From contig NZ_OY764015.1 in NCBI RefSeq assembly GCF_963667775.1, forward strand, positions 2,469,001-2,533,000: a stretch of DNA of 64,000 nucleotides, given 5' to 3'. The position numbers and the translations under genes were made by a program. The notes under the pieces were generated by a model, which saw nothing but the letters and a program-made list of their open reading frames with translations, did not search any database and was not told the origin of the DNA. This stretch comes from an uncultured Trichococcus sp. Its GTDB lineage: Bacteria; Bacillota; Bacilli; Lactobacillales; Aerococcaceae. This document shows positions 47,083-55,801 of the stretch, in pieces; position 1 is the first letter of the stretch; each line of letters starts with the position of its first letter.

Positions 47083-47520
47083 GCAGAGTTTATTTATCTG
47101 AATACCAATTTTACTTCCAAAGAAGAGCTGGTTGAATGGGTAGGTGATGACTTGATTCAGTTGGGATATGTCACATCTGAGTTTATCAAGAGTGTGAGTA
47201 ACCGTGAGACGGTAGGCGGAACCGATTTGCCGTCTGGGGTGGCTGTACCCCACGGTAATTCCCAATATGTGAAGAAAACCATTGTTGCAGTCATCAAAAA
47301 TGCCAAGAAGTTCAAGTGGAACAATTACTTCGTTGATATTGCCTTTATGATCTGTATTTCTAAACAAGACACGAAGGAAACAAGAAACATTCTTTCCGAC
47401 ATCTACAACATTATAGATAGTCCGGAGAGACTCAAAGGAATCAGAGAAGCTTCTTCTACAGATGATTTACTAATAGGATTTAGGAGTGAGGTATATGGAA
47501 CAAACGCAGGAGAAAGGTAA
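47083..47520 (+). pseudogene. 3' part of the interrupted MtlR/BglG-type activator (EIIA domain)
   Basis: Begins with the second GCAGAGTTT copy (A-E-F) and continues IYLNTNFTSKEELVEW, exactly where the 5' part breaks off. It encodes a PTS EIIA type 2 domain with the phosphorylatable His in VAVPHGNSQYV. Removing the IS and one duplication restores one continuous frame. ATG 47080 in the IS end could start a separate EIIA-like polypeptide, but no ribosome-binding site is visible. It overlaps the next gene's start. Confidence 0.87.
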
Positions 47521-47968
47521 TAGTGTCATTTCGGATAAGTTGGTTTTTATCGATGAGGAGTTCTCAACAAAAAACGAGGTCATCGAATTTATTGTCGACG
47601 AAGCTGAAAAATCAGGGTATATAAGTGATTTCAAGAATTTTTACGTCTCAGTTCAAAAAAGGGAAGAGGAGGTCCCAACGGCGATCGGCTATCAGATTGC
47701 AATCCCTCATGGGAAGTCTGAAGCGGTCAATCATCCCTTCATAGCCTTCATTCGGACGAAGGATGAGTTCCAATGGAGTGCGGATAATGAGGAAATGGTC
47801 CGATTAATATTTCTGATAGGCGTGCCACAAGAGAGTCCAGGTAAATTGCATCTGAAATTTATTTCGCAGTTAAGTAAGAAATTGCTGGATGATGAATTCA
47901 GAGAGAATCTATTGATCCAAAACGATAAGACTAAAGTTTTCGAACAATTGAGTTCAATTGAAATTTAG
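47495..47968 (+). CDS. PTS fructose-family EIIA component
   Basis: 157 residues from ATG 47495 (AGGAG 8 nt upstream). PTS_EIIA_2 domain, with the active His in YQIAIPHGKSEAV receiving phosphate from HPr. It hands phosphate to the adjacent EIIB. Overlaps the end of the activator frame, so the two were originally coupled. Confidence 0.9.
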   Translation: MEQTQEKGNSVISDKLVFIDEEFSTKNEVIEFIVDEAEKSGYISDFKNFYVSVQKREEEVPTAIGYQIAIPHGKSEAVNHPFIAFIRTKDEFQWSADNEEMVRLIFLIGVPQESPGKLHLKFISQLSKKLLDDEFRENLLIQNDKTKVFEQLSSIEI

Positions 47969-47980
47969 GGGGAAAAGAAG

Positions 47981-48295
47981 ATGAAAGTAGTAGCGGTTAC
48001 AGCATGTCCAACCGGAGTAGCACATACTTATATGGCGCAAGAGGCAATCGAAAAAGAGTGCAGAAAACGTGGTTACGAAGTCAAAGTAGAAACGCAAGGC
48101 AGCATGGGAATTGAAAATGAGTTGGAGCAAGAAGAGGTGGATGCAGCAGATGTAGTAATTTTAGCGGTGGCAATCAGCATTGAAGGTGAAGAGCGTTTTG
48201 AGGAAAAAATGGACGCCGGAAAAGTGATTCAAATCGATCCGGGTGAAGTGATTAAACATCCTGCAAGCTTACTGGATAAAGCTGAGAAACTATAA
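47981..48295 (+). CDS. PTS fructose-family EIIB component
   Basis: 104 residues, the full length of a separate fructose-type EIIB. The phosphorylated Cys is in TACPTGVAHTYMA (residue 9). It transfers phosphate from EIIA to the sugar bound by EIIC. Confidence 0.93.
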   Translation: MKVVAVTACPTGVAHTYMAQEAIEKECRKRGYEVKVETQGSMGIENELEQEEVDAADVVILAVAISIEGEERFEEKMDAGKVIQIDPGEVIKHPASLLDKAEKL

Positions 48296-48333
48296 AACAT
48301 TGTACTTATTAACTAATGAGGAGATGAAGTATT

Positions 48334-49431
48334 GTGAATAAGGAAAATAAGGTATTCAAGGATTTGCAGAAAGCTTTTAATACAGGTGTTTCATTCATGT
48401 TACCTGCGGTTGTTGTGGGAGGGATCTTCCTGGCTGTTTCACTGGCATCCGGTGAAGCTGGTGAGACCGGTATGGTTGTCACGAACCAATTCATGAAAAA
48501 TCTACTTGACCTCGGTGTGGCCGGCTTTACGATTATGATCCCACTTCTTGCAGGTTATATCGCAAACTCCTTGGCAGGTAAGCCTGCTTTAGCTCCTGCA
48601 ATGATTCTTGGTTATGTAGCAAACACGCCTATCGGTGAAGGACAAGTTAAGACTGGTTTCTTAGGTGCAATGATCATGGGTGTACTAGTGGGTTACTTCG
48701 TCCGATGGATAAAGACTTGGAAAGTGCCGGCAACGATCCGGACAATCATGCCGATTTTGATTGTGCCTATCGTAACCGTCTTTACGCTTGGAATGTTCTA
48801 TATCTATGTTATCGCTGTTCCAATTGGGGCCGCAATGGACTGGCTGGTTACTGCCTTAGGGGAAATGCAAGGTGGCAGTGCAATTGTTTTAGGCTTGATC
48901 ATCGGGGCCATGACTGCGATTGATATGGGTGGCCCAATCAACAAAACGGCTACGGCATTTACATTGGCTTTAATGGCAGAAGGAATTTATGCACCAAACG
49001 GGGCTCACCGGATTGCAGTAGCAATTCCGCCGTTGGCAATGGCCATCTCTACGTTCATTGATCGTAAAAAATATACCTCTGAAGACAAAGACTTAGGTAT
49101 TTCAGCATTCTTCATGGGCTTGATCGGTATTACTGAAGGTGCGATTCCTTTTGCAGTCAAAGACATCAAACGAGTATTACCGGCGATTATTATTGGTAGC
49201 GCTATCGGAGGCGCGTTAGGTATGGCAAATGGAGTTGAAGCATTGGTTCCTCACGGTGGACTAATTATTCTGCCGGTAGTAAATGGTAAGTTATGGTACT
49301 TCTTGTCTATGCTAATCGGTACGCTGGTATCAGTTGCTATCCTGCACTTTACTAAACCAGATTTGGTTGAGGAAGCACAAAAAAATAATGATTTCAAAAT
49401 TAATGCCGAAGAAACACAAATTGTAAAATAA
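48334..49431 (+). CDS. PTS fructose-family EIIC component (permease)
   Basis: 365 residues from GTG 48334 (GAGGAG upstream). About nine to ten spans; conserved loops include GFLGAMIMGVLVGY and DMGGPINKTATAF, typical of fructose/mannitol-type EIIC. It imports and phosphorylates the sugar with EIIA and EIIB. The substrate is probably a ketose or polyol, judged by the following genes. Confidence 0.92.
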   Translation: MNKENKVFKDLQKAFNTGVSFMLPAVVVGGIFLAVSLASGEAGETGMVVTNQFMKNLLDLGVAGFTIMIPLLAGYIANSLAGKPALAPAMILGYVANTPIGEGQVKTGFLGAMIMGVLVGYFVRWIKTWKVPATIRTIMPILIVPIVTVFTLGMFYIYVIAVPIGAAMDWLVTALGEMQGGSAIVLGLIIGAMTAIDMGGPINKTATAFTLALMAEGIYAPNGAHRIAVAIPPLAMAISTFIDRKKYTSEDKDLGISAFFMGLIGITEGAIPFAVKDIKRVLPAIIIGSAIGGALGMANGVEALVPHGGLIILPVVNGKLWYFLSMLIGTLVSVAILHFTKPDLVEEAQKNNDFKINAEETQIVK

Positions 49432-49464
49432 TACATAAAAAAGAATACTTAGGAGGAATATAGG

Positions 49465-50760
49465 ATGACTAAATTACCAATCAAAAGCGTTGTAGAAGGA
49501 TTACTGGAACTACAAAAAACAGGTGAAAGTGCCACTATCTTAGGAATCGGACCGATGTCCAAAAACTGCGTGCAAGCGACCCTAGAACTATCAAAAGAAG
49601 ACGACTATCCTGTCATGTTTATTGCAAGCCGTAATCAGGTAGATGCGGATGAACTGGGTGGGGGATATGTTAATGGCTGGAACCAGTTTACATTTGCTGC
49701 TGCAGTAGAAGAGGTAGCGAAGGAAATCGATTATGATAACTTATACTATCTATGTCGTGACCACGGTGGTCCATGGCAGCGTGACCAAGAAAGAAACGAT
49801 CATATCCCAACAGAGGAAGCAATGATATTAGGGAAAAAATCTTATGTTGCCGATATCGAAGCAGGCTTCGACTTATTGATGATCGATCCGACAAAAGATC
49901 CATTCGAGGTAGGTAAAGTAATCGCGTTGGATACAGTTTTGGAAAGAACAGTGGATTTGATTGAATTCTGTGAAAATGAACGTAAGGCAAGAAATCTTCC
50001 TGAAATCGGCTATGAAGTTGGTACAGAGGAGACGAATGGTGGATTGACGTCTACTGAAACGTACGAAACATTCATCTTGCGTCTGAAAGATGAGCTAGAA
50101 AAAAGGGGCTTGCCTATGCCGACTTTCATCGTGGGACAAACAGGTACACTGATCCGGAAAGGTCAGCAAGTAGGGACATTCAACTTCAAAAATGCTTATG
50201 ACCTAGCGCAAATGGCTAAAAAATACGGCGTAGGCTTAAAAGAACACAATGGAGATTATTTGGATGATGTGACTTTGTTGGAACATATCCCTTCGCAGAT
50301 TACAGCCACAAACATTGCTCCTCAATACGGAACAGAAGAAACACGTGCCTACATGAACTTGGCCAAAGTGGAAGAAAAATTGGTGGAATACGGTCTAGTC
50401 CTTGATCAATCAAACACACGCAACATCATACTGGTCAATGCCATTAAGAGTGGGCGTTGGAAAAAATGGATGGTCGGAGATCAAAAGAATTTGACGGCTG
50501 ATCAAATCATGGCGGATGCTGAGTTGACTGAAGAAATCTTGGATGTTGCTGGACACTACACTTTTAACGATGATGAAGTAAAGGTTGAAATCGAGAAGAT
50601 GTACAATAATTTGGCTGCACACAATATCGACGGACAACGTTATGTCATCGACCACATCAAGAGACCAATCCGTGACTATGCAGAGTGTTATAACCTGAAG
50701 GGTGCTACTTCCCGCATCAAGAAAGTTGCTGTACAAGGTCCGTTAGTGTCCGTTCAATAA
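49465..50760 (+). CDS. GatZ/KbaZ-like sugar-phosphate protein
   Basis: 431 residues of the GatZ_KbaZ family, classically called the non-catalytic subunit of class II tagatose-1,6-bisphosphate aldolase. Visible blocks: ASRNQVDADELGGGYVNGW, CRDHGGPWQRDQE, EVGTEETNGG, VGQTGT, KEHNGDYL and NIAPQYGTEETRAYM. Its catalytic partner GatY/KbaY is not in the window, so it may be an enzyme itself; some members of this superfamily act as sugar-phosphate 4-epimerases. Cotranscribed with the PTS genes; AGGAGG precedes the ATG. Confidence 0.82.
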   Translation: MTKLPIKSVVEGLLELQKTGESATILGIGPMSKNCVQATLELSKEDDYPVMFIASRNQVDADELGGGYVNGWNQFTFAAAVEEVAKEIDYDNLYYLCRDHGGPWQRDQERNDHIPTEEAMILGKKSYVADIEAGFDLLMIDPTKDPFEVGKVIALDTVLERTVDLIEFCENERKARNLPEIGYEVGTEETNGGLTSTETYETFILRLKDELEKRGLPMPTFIVGQTGTLIRKGQQVGTFNFKNAYDLAQMAKKYGVGLKEHNGDYLDDVTLLEHIPSQITATNIAPQYGTEETRAYMNLAKVEEKLVEYGLVLDQSNTRNIILVNAIKSGRWKKWMVGDQKNLTADQIMADAELTEEILDVAGHYTFNDDEVKVEIEKMYNNLAAHNIDGQRYVIDHIKRPIRDYAECYNLKGATSRIKKVAVQGPLVSVQ

Positions 50761-50780
50761 TTAGTTGAAGAAAATAAATA

Positions 50781-50830
50781 GAGTATCTTAATCAGGGATC
50801 AGAAGGGTCTTTGGTTGGATACTCTTTTTT
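50781..50830 (+). terminator. Terminator-like stem between the GatZ-like gene and tkt
   Basis: GAGTATC and GATACTC are followed by TTTTTT, with a 30-nt loop. It would reduce read-through into the transketolase gene. Confidence 0.65.
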
Positions 50831-50849
50831 AAAAAGGATGAGTGAAAAA

Positions 50850-52847
50850 ATGTTTGAAACAATAGATGCAAAAGCGATAAACACAATCCGCACTTTAAGT
50901 ATCGATGCAGTTGAAGCAGCCAACTCAGGACACCCGGGCTTACCTATGGGGGCTGCCCCGATGTCCTATGTACTTTGGTCCAAATTTTTGAAAATCAATC
51001 CGCTCACATCCAGAAATTGGACGGACCGGGATCGGTTTATACTGTCGGCAGGACATGGATCCGCGATGTTGTACAGTTTGTTGCATTTGTCAGGGTATAA
51101 AGTCTCAATTGAGGATTTGAAACAATTCCGGCAATGGGCTTCAAAGACTCCTGGGCATCCGGAAGTTAACCATACGGATGGTGTAGAAGCGACCACTGGA
51201 CCATTGGGGCAAGGGCTTGCGATGGCTGTCGGTATGGCGATGGCGGAGGCGCATCTAGCAGCTATATATAATAAAGAGGGGTTTCCGATCGTAGACCATT
51301 ACACATACAGTCTGTGCGGCGATGGGGATCTGATGGAGGGCATCTCGCACGAGGCGAGCTCGTTAGCTGGCCATCTCAAGTTGGGCAAATTGATCGTACT
51401 GTATGATTCAAATGACATCTCGTTGGACGGGCCGACTGATAAATCCTTTACAGAAAATGTAGGGAAAAGATTTGAAGCGTACAACTGGCAGCATATTTTG
51501 GTGGAAGACGGCAACGATCTGGATGCTATCTACGCGGCCATCGAGATTGCCAAAGCAGAAAAGGACAAACCGACCTTGATCGAAGTGAAGACAGTCATCG
51601 GTTATGGTTCCATCAGTCAAGGCACTTCCAAAGTACATGGCTCCCCATTAGGGAAAGAGGATGCTGAAAATGTCAAAGCCTTTTATGGGTTTGAGAAGGA
51701 TGAAAAATTCTTTGTATCTGCGGAAGTGCAAGAACACTTCCGGAATGAGATAGTAGTAAGGGGAGAACAGGCACAAAAAGAGTGGGAAGACCTGTTTGCT
51801 GATTATCAAGCAGCCTATCCTGAATTGGCCGAACAATATGCAGTTGCCCACTCAAGCGAACTACCGGAGCATTGGGACCAGGATCTCCCTGTGTATGAAT
51901 TCGGTTCGAGTGCTGCCAGCAGGGTCACCAGCAAGGAGACGATCCAGGCCTTGGCAAAATCAATTCCGTTCCTATGGGGCGGATCCGCCGATTTGTCATC
52001 GTCGAACAATACCATGATAGCCGGAGCAGCCGATTTTGAGCCGGTGCAGTTTGCAGGGAGAAACATCTGGTTCGGTGTACGCGAGTTTGCTATGGCCGCC
52101 GCTATGAATGGGATCCAACTTCATGGTGGAACAAAGGTTTACGGGGGAACGTTTTTCGTATTCCTCGACTATCTGAAAGCAGCCGTACGCCTGAGCGCCA
52201 TCCAAAAAGTCCCGGTTACCTATGTACTGACCCACGATTCCGTGGCGGTCGGGGAAGACGGTCCGACCCATGAACCGATTGAACAACTAGCCAGCCTACG
52301 CTGCATGCCGAACGTCCATGTCATCAGACCGGCCGATGGAAATGAGACAGTCGCGGCATGGAAAATCGCGATGCATTCGAAAGAAACCCCAACCGTCTTG
52401 GTGCTGAGCCGACAAAACCTGCCGGTCATTCCACAAACGAAGGAACTGGCTGAGGTCGGTGTCGCAAAAGGCGGCTACGTCCTCTCCAAACAACAGGGCG
52501 AAAAACCAGAAGGCATCCTGATTGCGACCGGATCGGAAGTAAACCTTGCGATCAAAGCCCAGAACAGCCTGTGGGAACAAGGAAAGGACGTCTCCGTCGT
52601 GTCCATCCCAAGCTTCGATCTGTTCAACCGACAGTCATCGGAATATAAAGAATCTGTGTTACCGAAAGACGTGAAGAGGCGCGTGTCGATTGAGATGGGC
52701 TCCAGCTTCGGTTGGGAACGCTATGTAGGGGACCACGGTGCTATGATTGCAATCGATACATTCGGAGCAAGTGCACCAGGAGAGACGGTCATCAGAGAAT
52801 ACGGATTTACTATCGAACACGTCATCTCTGTTTTTAATGCGTTGTAG
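50850..52847 (+). CDS. tkt: Transketolase
   Basis: 665 residues from ATG 50850; ATG 50838 is an alternative close to AAAAAGG. It moves two-carbon units between ketose and aldose phosphates with thiamine diphosphate. Signatures: [15 protein letters not shown], the TPP motif CGDGDLMEG to SNDIS, and the pyrimidine-domain block [16 protein letters not shown]. Its place directly after the PTS genes suggests that the imported sugar phosphate enters the pentose phosphate pathway. Confidence 0.94.
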   Translation: MFETIDAKAINTIRTLSIDAVEAANSGHPGLPMGAAPMSYVLWSKFLKINPLTSRNWTDRDRFILSAGHGSAMLYSLLHLSGYKVSIEDLKQFRQWASKTPGHPEVNHTDGVEATTGPLGQGLAMAVGMAMAEAHLAAIYNKEGFPIVDHYTYSLCGDGDLMEGISHEASSLAGHLKLGKLIVLYDSNDISLDGPTDKSFTENVGKRFEAYNWQHILVEDGNDLDAIYAAIEIAKAEKDKPTLIEVKTVIGYGSISQGTSKVHGSPLGKEDAENVKAFYGFEKDEKFFVSAEVQEHFRNEIVVRGEQAQKEWEDLFADYQAAYPELAEQYAVAHSSELPEHWDQDLPVYEFGSSAASRVTSKETIQALAKSIPFLWGGSADLSSSNNTMIAGAADFEPVQFAGRNIWFGVREFAMAAAMNGIQLHGGTKVYGGTFFVFLDYLKAAVRLSAIQKVPVTYVLTHDSVAVGEDGPTHEPIEQLASLRCMPNVHVIRPADGNETVAAWKIAMHSKETPTVLVLSRQNLPVIPQTKELAEVGVAKGGYVLSKQQGEKPEGILIATGSEVNLAIKAQNSLWEQGKDVSVVSIPSFDLFNRQSSEYKESVLPKDVKRRVSIEMGSSFGWERYVGDHGAMIAIDTFGASAPGETVIREYGFTIEHVISVFNAL

Positions 52848-52854
52848 CAAAGCG

Positions 52855-52890
52855 AAAGGGATAAGACTCGATGGAGTTTTGTCCCTTTTT
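52855..52890 (+). terminator. Terminator after tkt
   Basis: AAAGGGATAAGACTC and GAGTTTTGTCCCTTT around GATG, then T residues. Confidence 0.88.
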
Positions 52891-52933
52891 ATTCTATTGT
52901 TAAGATAATCGATTACACCTTAGGAGGATCATC

Positions 52934-53653
52934 ATGATGGTGAAAACATTTATATTCGATGTCGATGATACACTGTACGACCAATTGGAACCCTTCGAAC
53001 GGGCTTTCCAAAAGCATTTTAGCCGATTCAAGGATGAAGTGAAGATAGAAGAATTGTATAAGCTGAGCAGGAAATACAGCGATGAGGCTTTTGAAACGAC
53101 GGGATATGAAATCACAAACATGAGAAAGATGCACATTTACCGTATTTCGAAGGCATTCGAGGAGCTAGGTATCGGGATAACGGAAGAAGAAGCGTTAGCT
53201 TTCCAACTGGACTACGAAGCATTTCAGAACGAAATCAAATTGATCGAAGAAATCCCGCAGATTTTTGAACTGCTGCTCCAAAGAGGCGCCAAGCTCGGTG
53301 TCATCACGAACGGCGCCAACGACAACCAACTCAGGAAAATCAAACAATTGGGTCTCGAAAAATGGATTGCTCCCGAAAATATGCTGGTTTCTGAAGGAGC
53401 TGGTGTCGCCAAACCCAGTAAAGAAATCTTCGCAGCGATGGAAAGGAGAATGGGTTTCGCGAAAAAAGACGTATACTATATTGGAGACAATTTTGACAAT
53501 GATGTGGTTGGGGCAACGGCAGCGGGATGGAAGACAATCTGGGTGAATTTCCGGAACCACACAATAATCGGTCAGGACATTTCGGCAACGTATGTGGTGG
53601 AGACACCGGAAGAATTGTTGCGATTGGTTGATGGACTTGCGAGAGGATTTTAG
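52934..53653 (+). CDS. HAD-superfamily hydrolase (YjjG/nucleotidase-like)
   Basis: 239 residues. HAD motif I FDVDDTLYD (~8-16), motif II VITNGAN (Thr/Ser), motif III Lys in GVAKPSK and motif IV GDNFDNDVVGA. The helical cap between motifs I and II is of the type seen in YjjG and phosphoglycolate phosphatase relatives. It likely dephosphorylates a nucleotide or small phosphate ester; the substrate is unknown. AGGAGG precedes ATG 52934; ATG 52937 is equally possible. Confidence 0.85.
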   Translation: MMVKTFIFDVDDTLYDQLEPFERAFQKHFSRFKDEVKIEELYKLSRKYSDEAFETTGYEITNMRKMHIYRISKAFEELGIGITEEEALAFQLDYEAFQNEIKLIEEIPQIFELLLQRGAKLGVITNGANDNQLRKIKQLGLEKWIAPENMLVSEGAGVAKPSKEIFAAMERRMGFAKKDVYYIGDNFDNDVVGATAAGWKTIWVNFRNHTIIGQDISATYVVETPEELLRLVDGLARGF

Positions 53654-53784
53654 GTTATTTGGGTGATTAGTATCACTACCACGCACTTGCTCAGTCAAGT
53701 GAGCAAGCATGTGGGAATTATTAAGGATTTCAAAGTGTTAAAATATGGGAACTAAATTTAATGAATAAAAATTCAAACTAATGT

Positions 53785-53812
53785 TTGACAGCGCTTTCTT
53801 TATCAGTATAAT
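53785..53812 (+). promoter_or_regulatory. Promoter of the SigH-like gene
   Basis: TTGACA and TATAAT are separated by 16 nt, about 75 nt before the start codon. Confidence 0.8.
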
Positions 53813-53888
53813 AGGTATTAGGCAATATGTAACGCATTTTCTAGAGATGTATTATATAATTGCCAAAAATTATCTTGGGGGATTGAAA

Positions 53889-54494
53889 ATGAACGAAGAA
53901 ATGGAACTGTCGGAACACAGCCCGGAACAATTGGTGGCACTAATCCAGCAAGGGCACTCTATGCACTTTGAAGAACTATTCTATAGGTTTTTACCACTAG
54001 TCAAGAAGTTCAACAGAGCCTACTACTTGAAGTCTTTGGAACAAGATGACTTCTGGCAAGAGGCTCGGATGGTATTGCACAAGGCTGTTCAGTCTTATGT
54101 TCCCGAGAAAGGCTTGCAGTTTGCGAGTTTTTATAAACTAACTCTCAAACATCACATTTTCAGCTTGATCAGGAAAGAGAGTGCAGTCAAGAGAAGGATC
54201 GACAAAGGCGCGGTATCTTTAGATGCAATTCTGGAAAATCAGTACAGTAACCATACGGAACATTCGTTTGAAGGTGTTGTGTCGATGAGCTTCTCTCCTG
54301 AGGAAATCGTTATGGTGAAGGAAAGTGCATCGGGTTACTTCGAAAGTCTTTCTGATTTCGAACAAGCTGTGTTCATCCGTTTTCTCAATGGATCGGATTT
54401 CCTGAGCATCGCGGATGAATTGGACTGCGAGGTGACATCCATCAAGAACGCTTATGATAGATGCCACCGAAAAATGAAGCGTTTGTTGGAATGA
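53889..54494 (+). CDS. Alternative RNA polymerase sigma factor (SigH/ComX-like)
   Basis: 201 residues from ATG 53889 (GGGGG site upstream); the frame extends further upstream through the promoter and is not translated there. Region 2: FYRFLPLVKKFNRAYYLKSL, then EQDDFWQEARMVLHKAVQSY and FASFYKLTLKHHIFSLIR. Region 4 has the final HTH (FLSIADELDCEVTSIKNAY). This is the SigH/ComX type that in Lactobacillales directs late competence genes and in Bacillus follows yacP. Here it is about 26 kb from yacP. Confidence 0.86.
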   Translation: MNEEMELSEHSPEQLVALIQQGHSMHFEELFYRFLPLVKKFNRAYYLKSLEQDDFWQEARMVLHKAVQSYVPEKGLQFASFYKLTLKHHIFSLIRKESAVKRRIDKGAVSLDAILENQYSNHTEHSFEGVVSMSFSPEEIVMVKESASGYFESLSDFEQAVFIRFLNGSDFLSIADELDCEVTSIKNAYDRCHRKMKRLLE

Positions 54495-54508
54495 TATCCA
54501 AATAAAGC

Positions 54509-54541
54509 GGGGCCGTCTCCCTTTGGAGGCGGTCTTTTCTT
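54509..54541 (+). terminator. Terminator after the sigma factor gene
   Basis: GGCCGTCTCC and GGAGGCGGTC around CTTT, then TTTTCT. Confidence 0.78.
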
Positions 54542-54614
54542 CGTGGCAAGCAGCAGTGGAGCGAAGAAAGGACCGGGCTGCTAGACGGAGGACAGCGCTC
54601 GGGTGAATGCGTAG

Positions 54615-54741
54615 CTCCGGGCAGCGGTCGCTCGTCGGAGGACAGAGGTAACTTTCAACCTCAACTCCGATGAGGCCTAGCTTATCGGAGAACGAAGAGG
54701 AAATGTTGGACGAACTGCGGCGAAGCTTCCGTTCGCCGGAG
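54615..54741. repeat. Three-hairpin intergenic element, copy C
   Basis: Palindromes lie at 54615-54640, 54665-54690 and 54715-54741, separated by exactly 24 nt. Arms: CTCCGGGCAG/CTCGTCGGAG, CTCCGATGAG/CTTATCGGAG, CTGCGGCGAA/TTCGCCGGAG. A right arm alone (CTAGACGGAG, 54581-54590) lies exactly 24 nt before the first unit, so there may be a fourth, eroded unit. It lies between the sigma-factor terminator and eetB. The rest of the gap to 54876 shows nothing else. Confidence 0.72.
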
Positions 54742-54876
54742 GAGAGGAAGAACGGGGCTGGCTCTTTGTGAGGCATTCCTGTTTTTTTCTTTTAGTAAAT
54801 ACAGGTCCTGAGTTCATTTCCTTGTCCCGATTGTGCTACACTAAAACTACGAATTTTAAGAAGCAAGGACATACTT

Positions 54877-55464
54877 ATGAATAAAAATAAACGTTTGATC
54901 TATATTTCATTATTGGCGGCGCAGGGTGTGGTCATCACGCTGCTGGAGCGGGCGATTCCGTTTCCGTTCGCGTTTGCGCCGGGTGCGAAGCTGGGGTTGG
55001 CGAACATCATTACATTACTGGCGATCTTTACGCTACCGTACAAAGATAGTTTCAAGGTTGTGTGGATGCGGTTGTTGATTTCGACGTTGTTGGGTGGGAC
55101 GTTATCGACCTTCCTGTACAGTTTTGCGGGGGCCTTTTTGAGTTATGGCGGGATGCTTTTGGTCCGGCTTTTGGGGCCGAAGCGGGTCAGCATGATCGGC
55201 ATCAGTGCGACCGGTGGGATTCTGCACAATGTCGGCCAGTTGGCGATGGCGAGTCTGATTGCGCAATCGTTCAGCGTGATGCTCTACTTGCCGATCCTTT
55301 CCGTGACCGGCATCTTCTCGGGAATCGCGGTCGGGGTGGCGGCGAATTACTTGTTGGAGCACGTTTCGACGATCCGTCAGTTCCAATCGGAGGAGGCCGC
55401 TAAAAGTAAATTGACGAAAGCGTGGTATGAGGCTTCACTGGTCTATCGGAAAGAGCATGACTAG
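54877..55464 (+). CDS. eetB: EetB-like membrane protein (Gx transporter family)
   Basis: 195 residues, about five to six spans with Gly-rich helices (GAKLGLANIITLLA and ISATGGILHNVGQLAMA), the Gx_transp family sometimes labelled heptaprenyl diphosphate synthase component I. In Listeria EetB works with EetA in flavin-based extracellular electron transfer, probably passing electrons from demethylmenaquinol to the surface flavoprotein. The symbol follows from family and from eetA, ndh2, dmkA and dmkB nearby. AAGGAC precedes the ATG. Confidence 0.85.
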   Translation: MNKNKRLIYISLLAAQGVVITLLERAIPFPFAFAPGAKLGLANIITLLAIFTLPYKDSFKVVWMRLLISTLLGGTLSTFLYSFAGAFLSYGGMLLVRLLGPKRVSMIGISATGGILHNVGQLAMASLIAQSFSVMLYLPILSVTGIFSGIAVGVAANYLLEHVSTIRQFQSEEAAKSKLTKAWYEASLVYRKEHD

Positions 55465-55532
55465 CGTTTTGTTGCGGGTACCTCTCCAATGCGAAAGGTT
55501 TTGCGATGCTGCCTGAGGAAGAAAATAAGGTG

Positions 55533-55580
55533 AACAGGATGGGGAAATGCTCATAGAGGCACTTTCCCCATCCTGTTTTC
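55533..55580 (+). terminator. Terminator after eetB
   Basis: AACAGGATGGGGAAA and TTTCCCCATCCTGTT form a long stem ending in TTTTC. The rest of the gap to rnfC has an A+T-rich promoter-like stretch (about 55650-55680), not assignable with confidence. Confidence 0.88.
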
Positions 55581-55801
55581 AGGTTCTGGACGGGCAAGGA
55601 TTCACAAATGGCTGTACGCCCCTTTTTCGCATAGGGCTCATAGTTGAATTGTGCTTGTATTTACGTTAATATAAGAATAAAAGAAAGCCCTTTCAAAACG
55701 CTTGTGTTTTTATTAACGAAGTCGGATTTGTAAGGTAGGCGGAATGCTGTTGGGTAACGCCAAAGGATCATCCATTTTGCCGGACAGAGAGGAGCATATT
55801 T

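Noticed and set aside
47080-47520. Independent PTS EIIA gene starting inside the IS end
   Set aside because: The reading frame continues the interrupted activator exactly at the target duplication, and no ribosome-binding site precedes ATG 47080.
49465-50760. Tagatose-6-phosphate kinase
   Set aside because: This is an old label for the GatZ/KbaZ family; no kinase ATP-binding motif is present.
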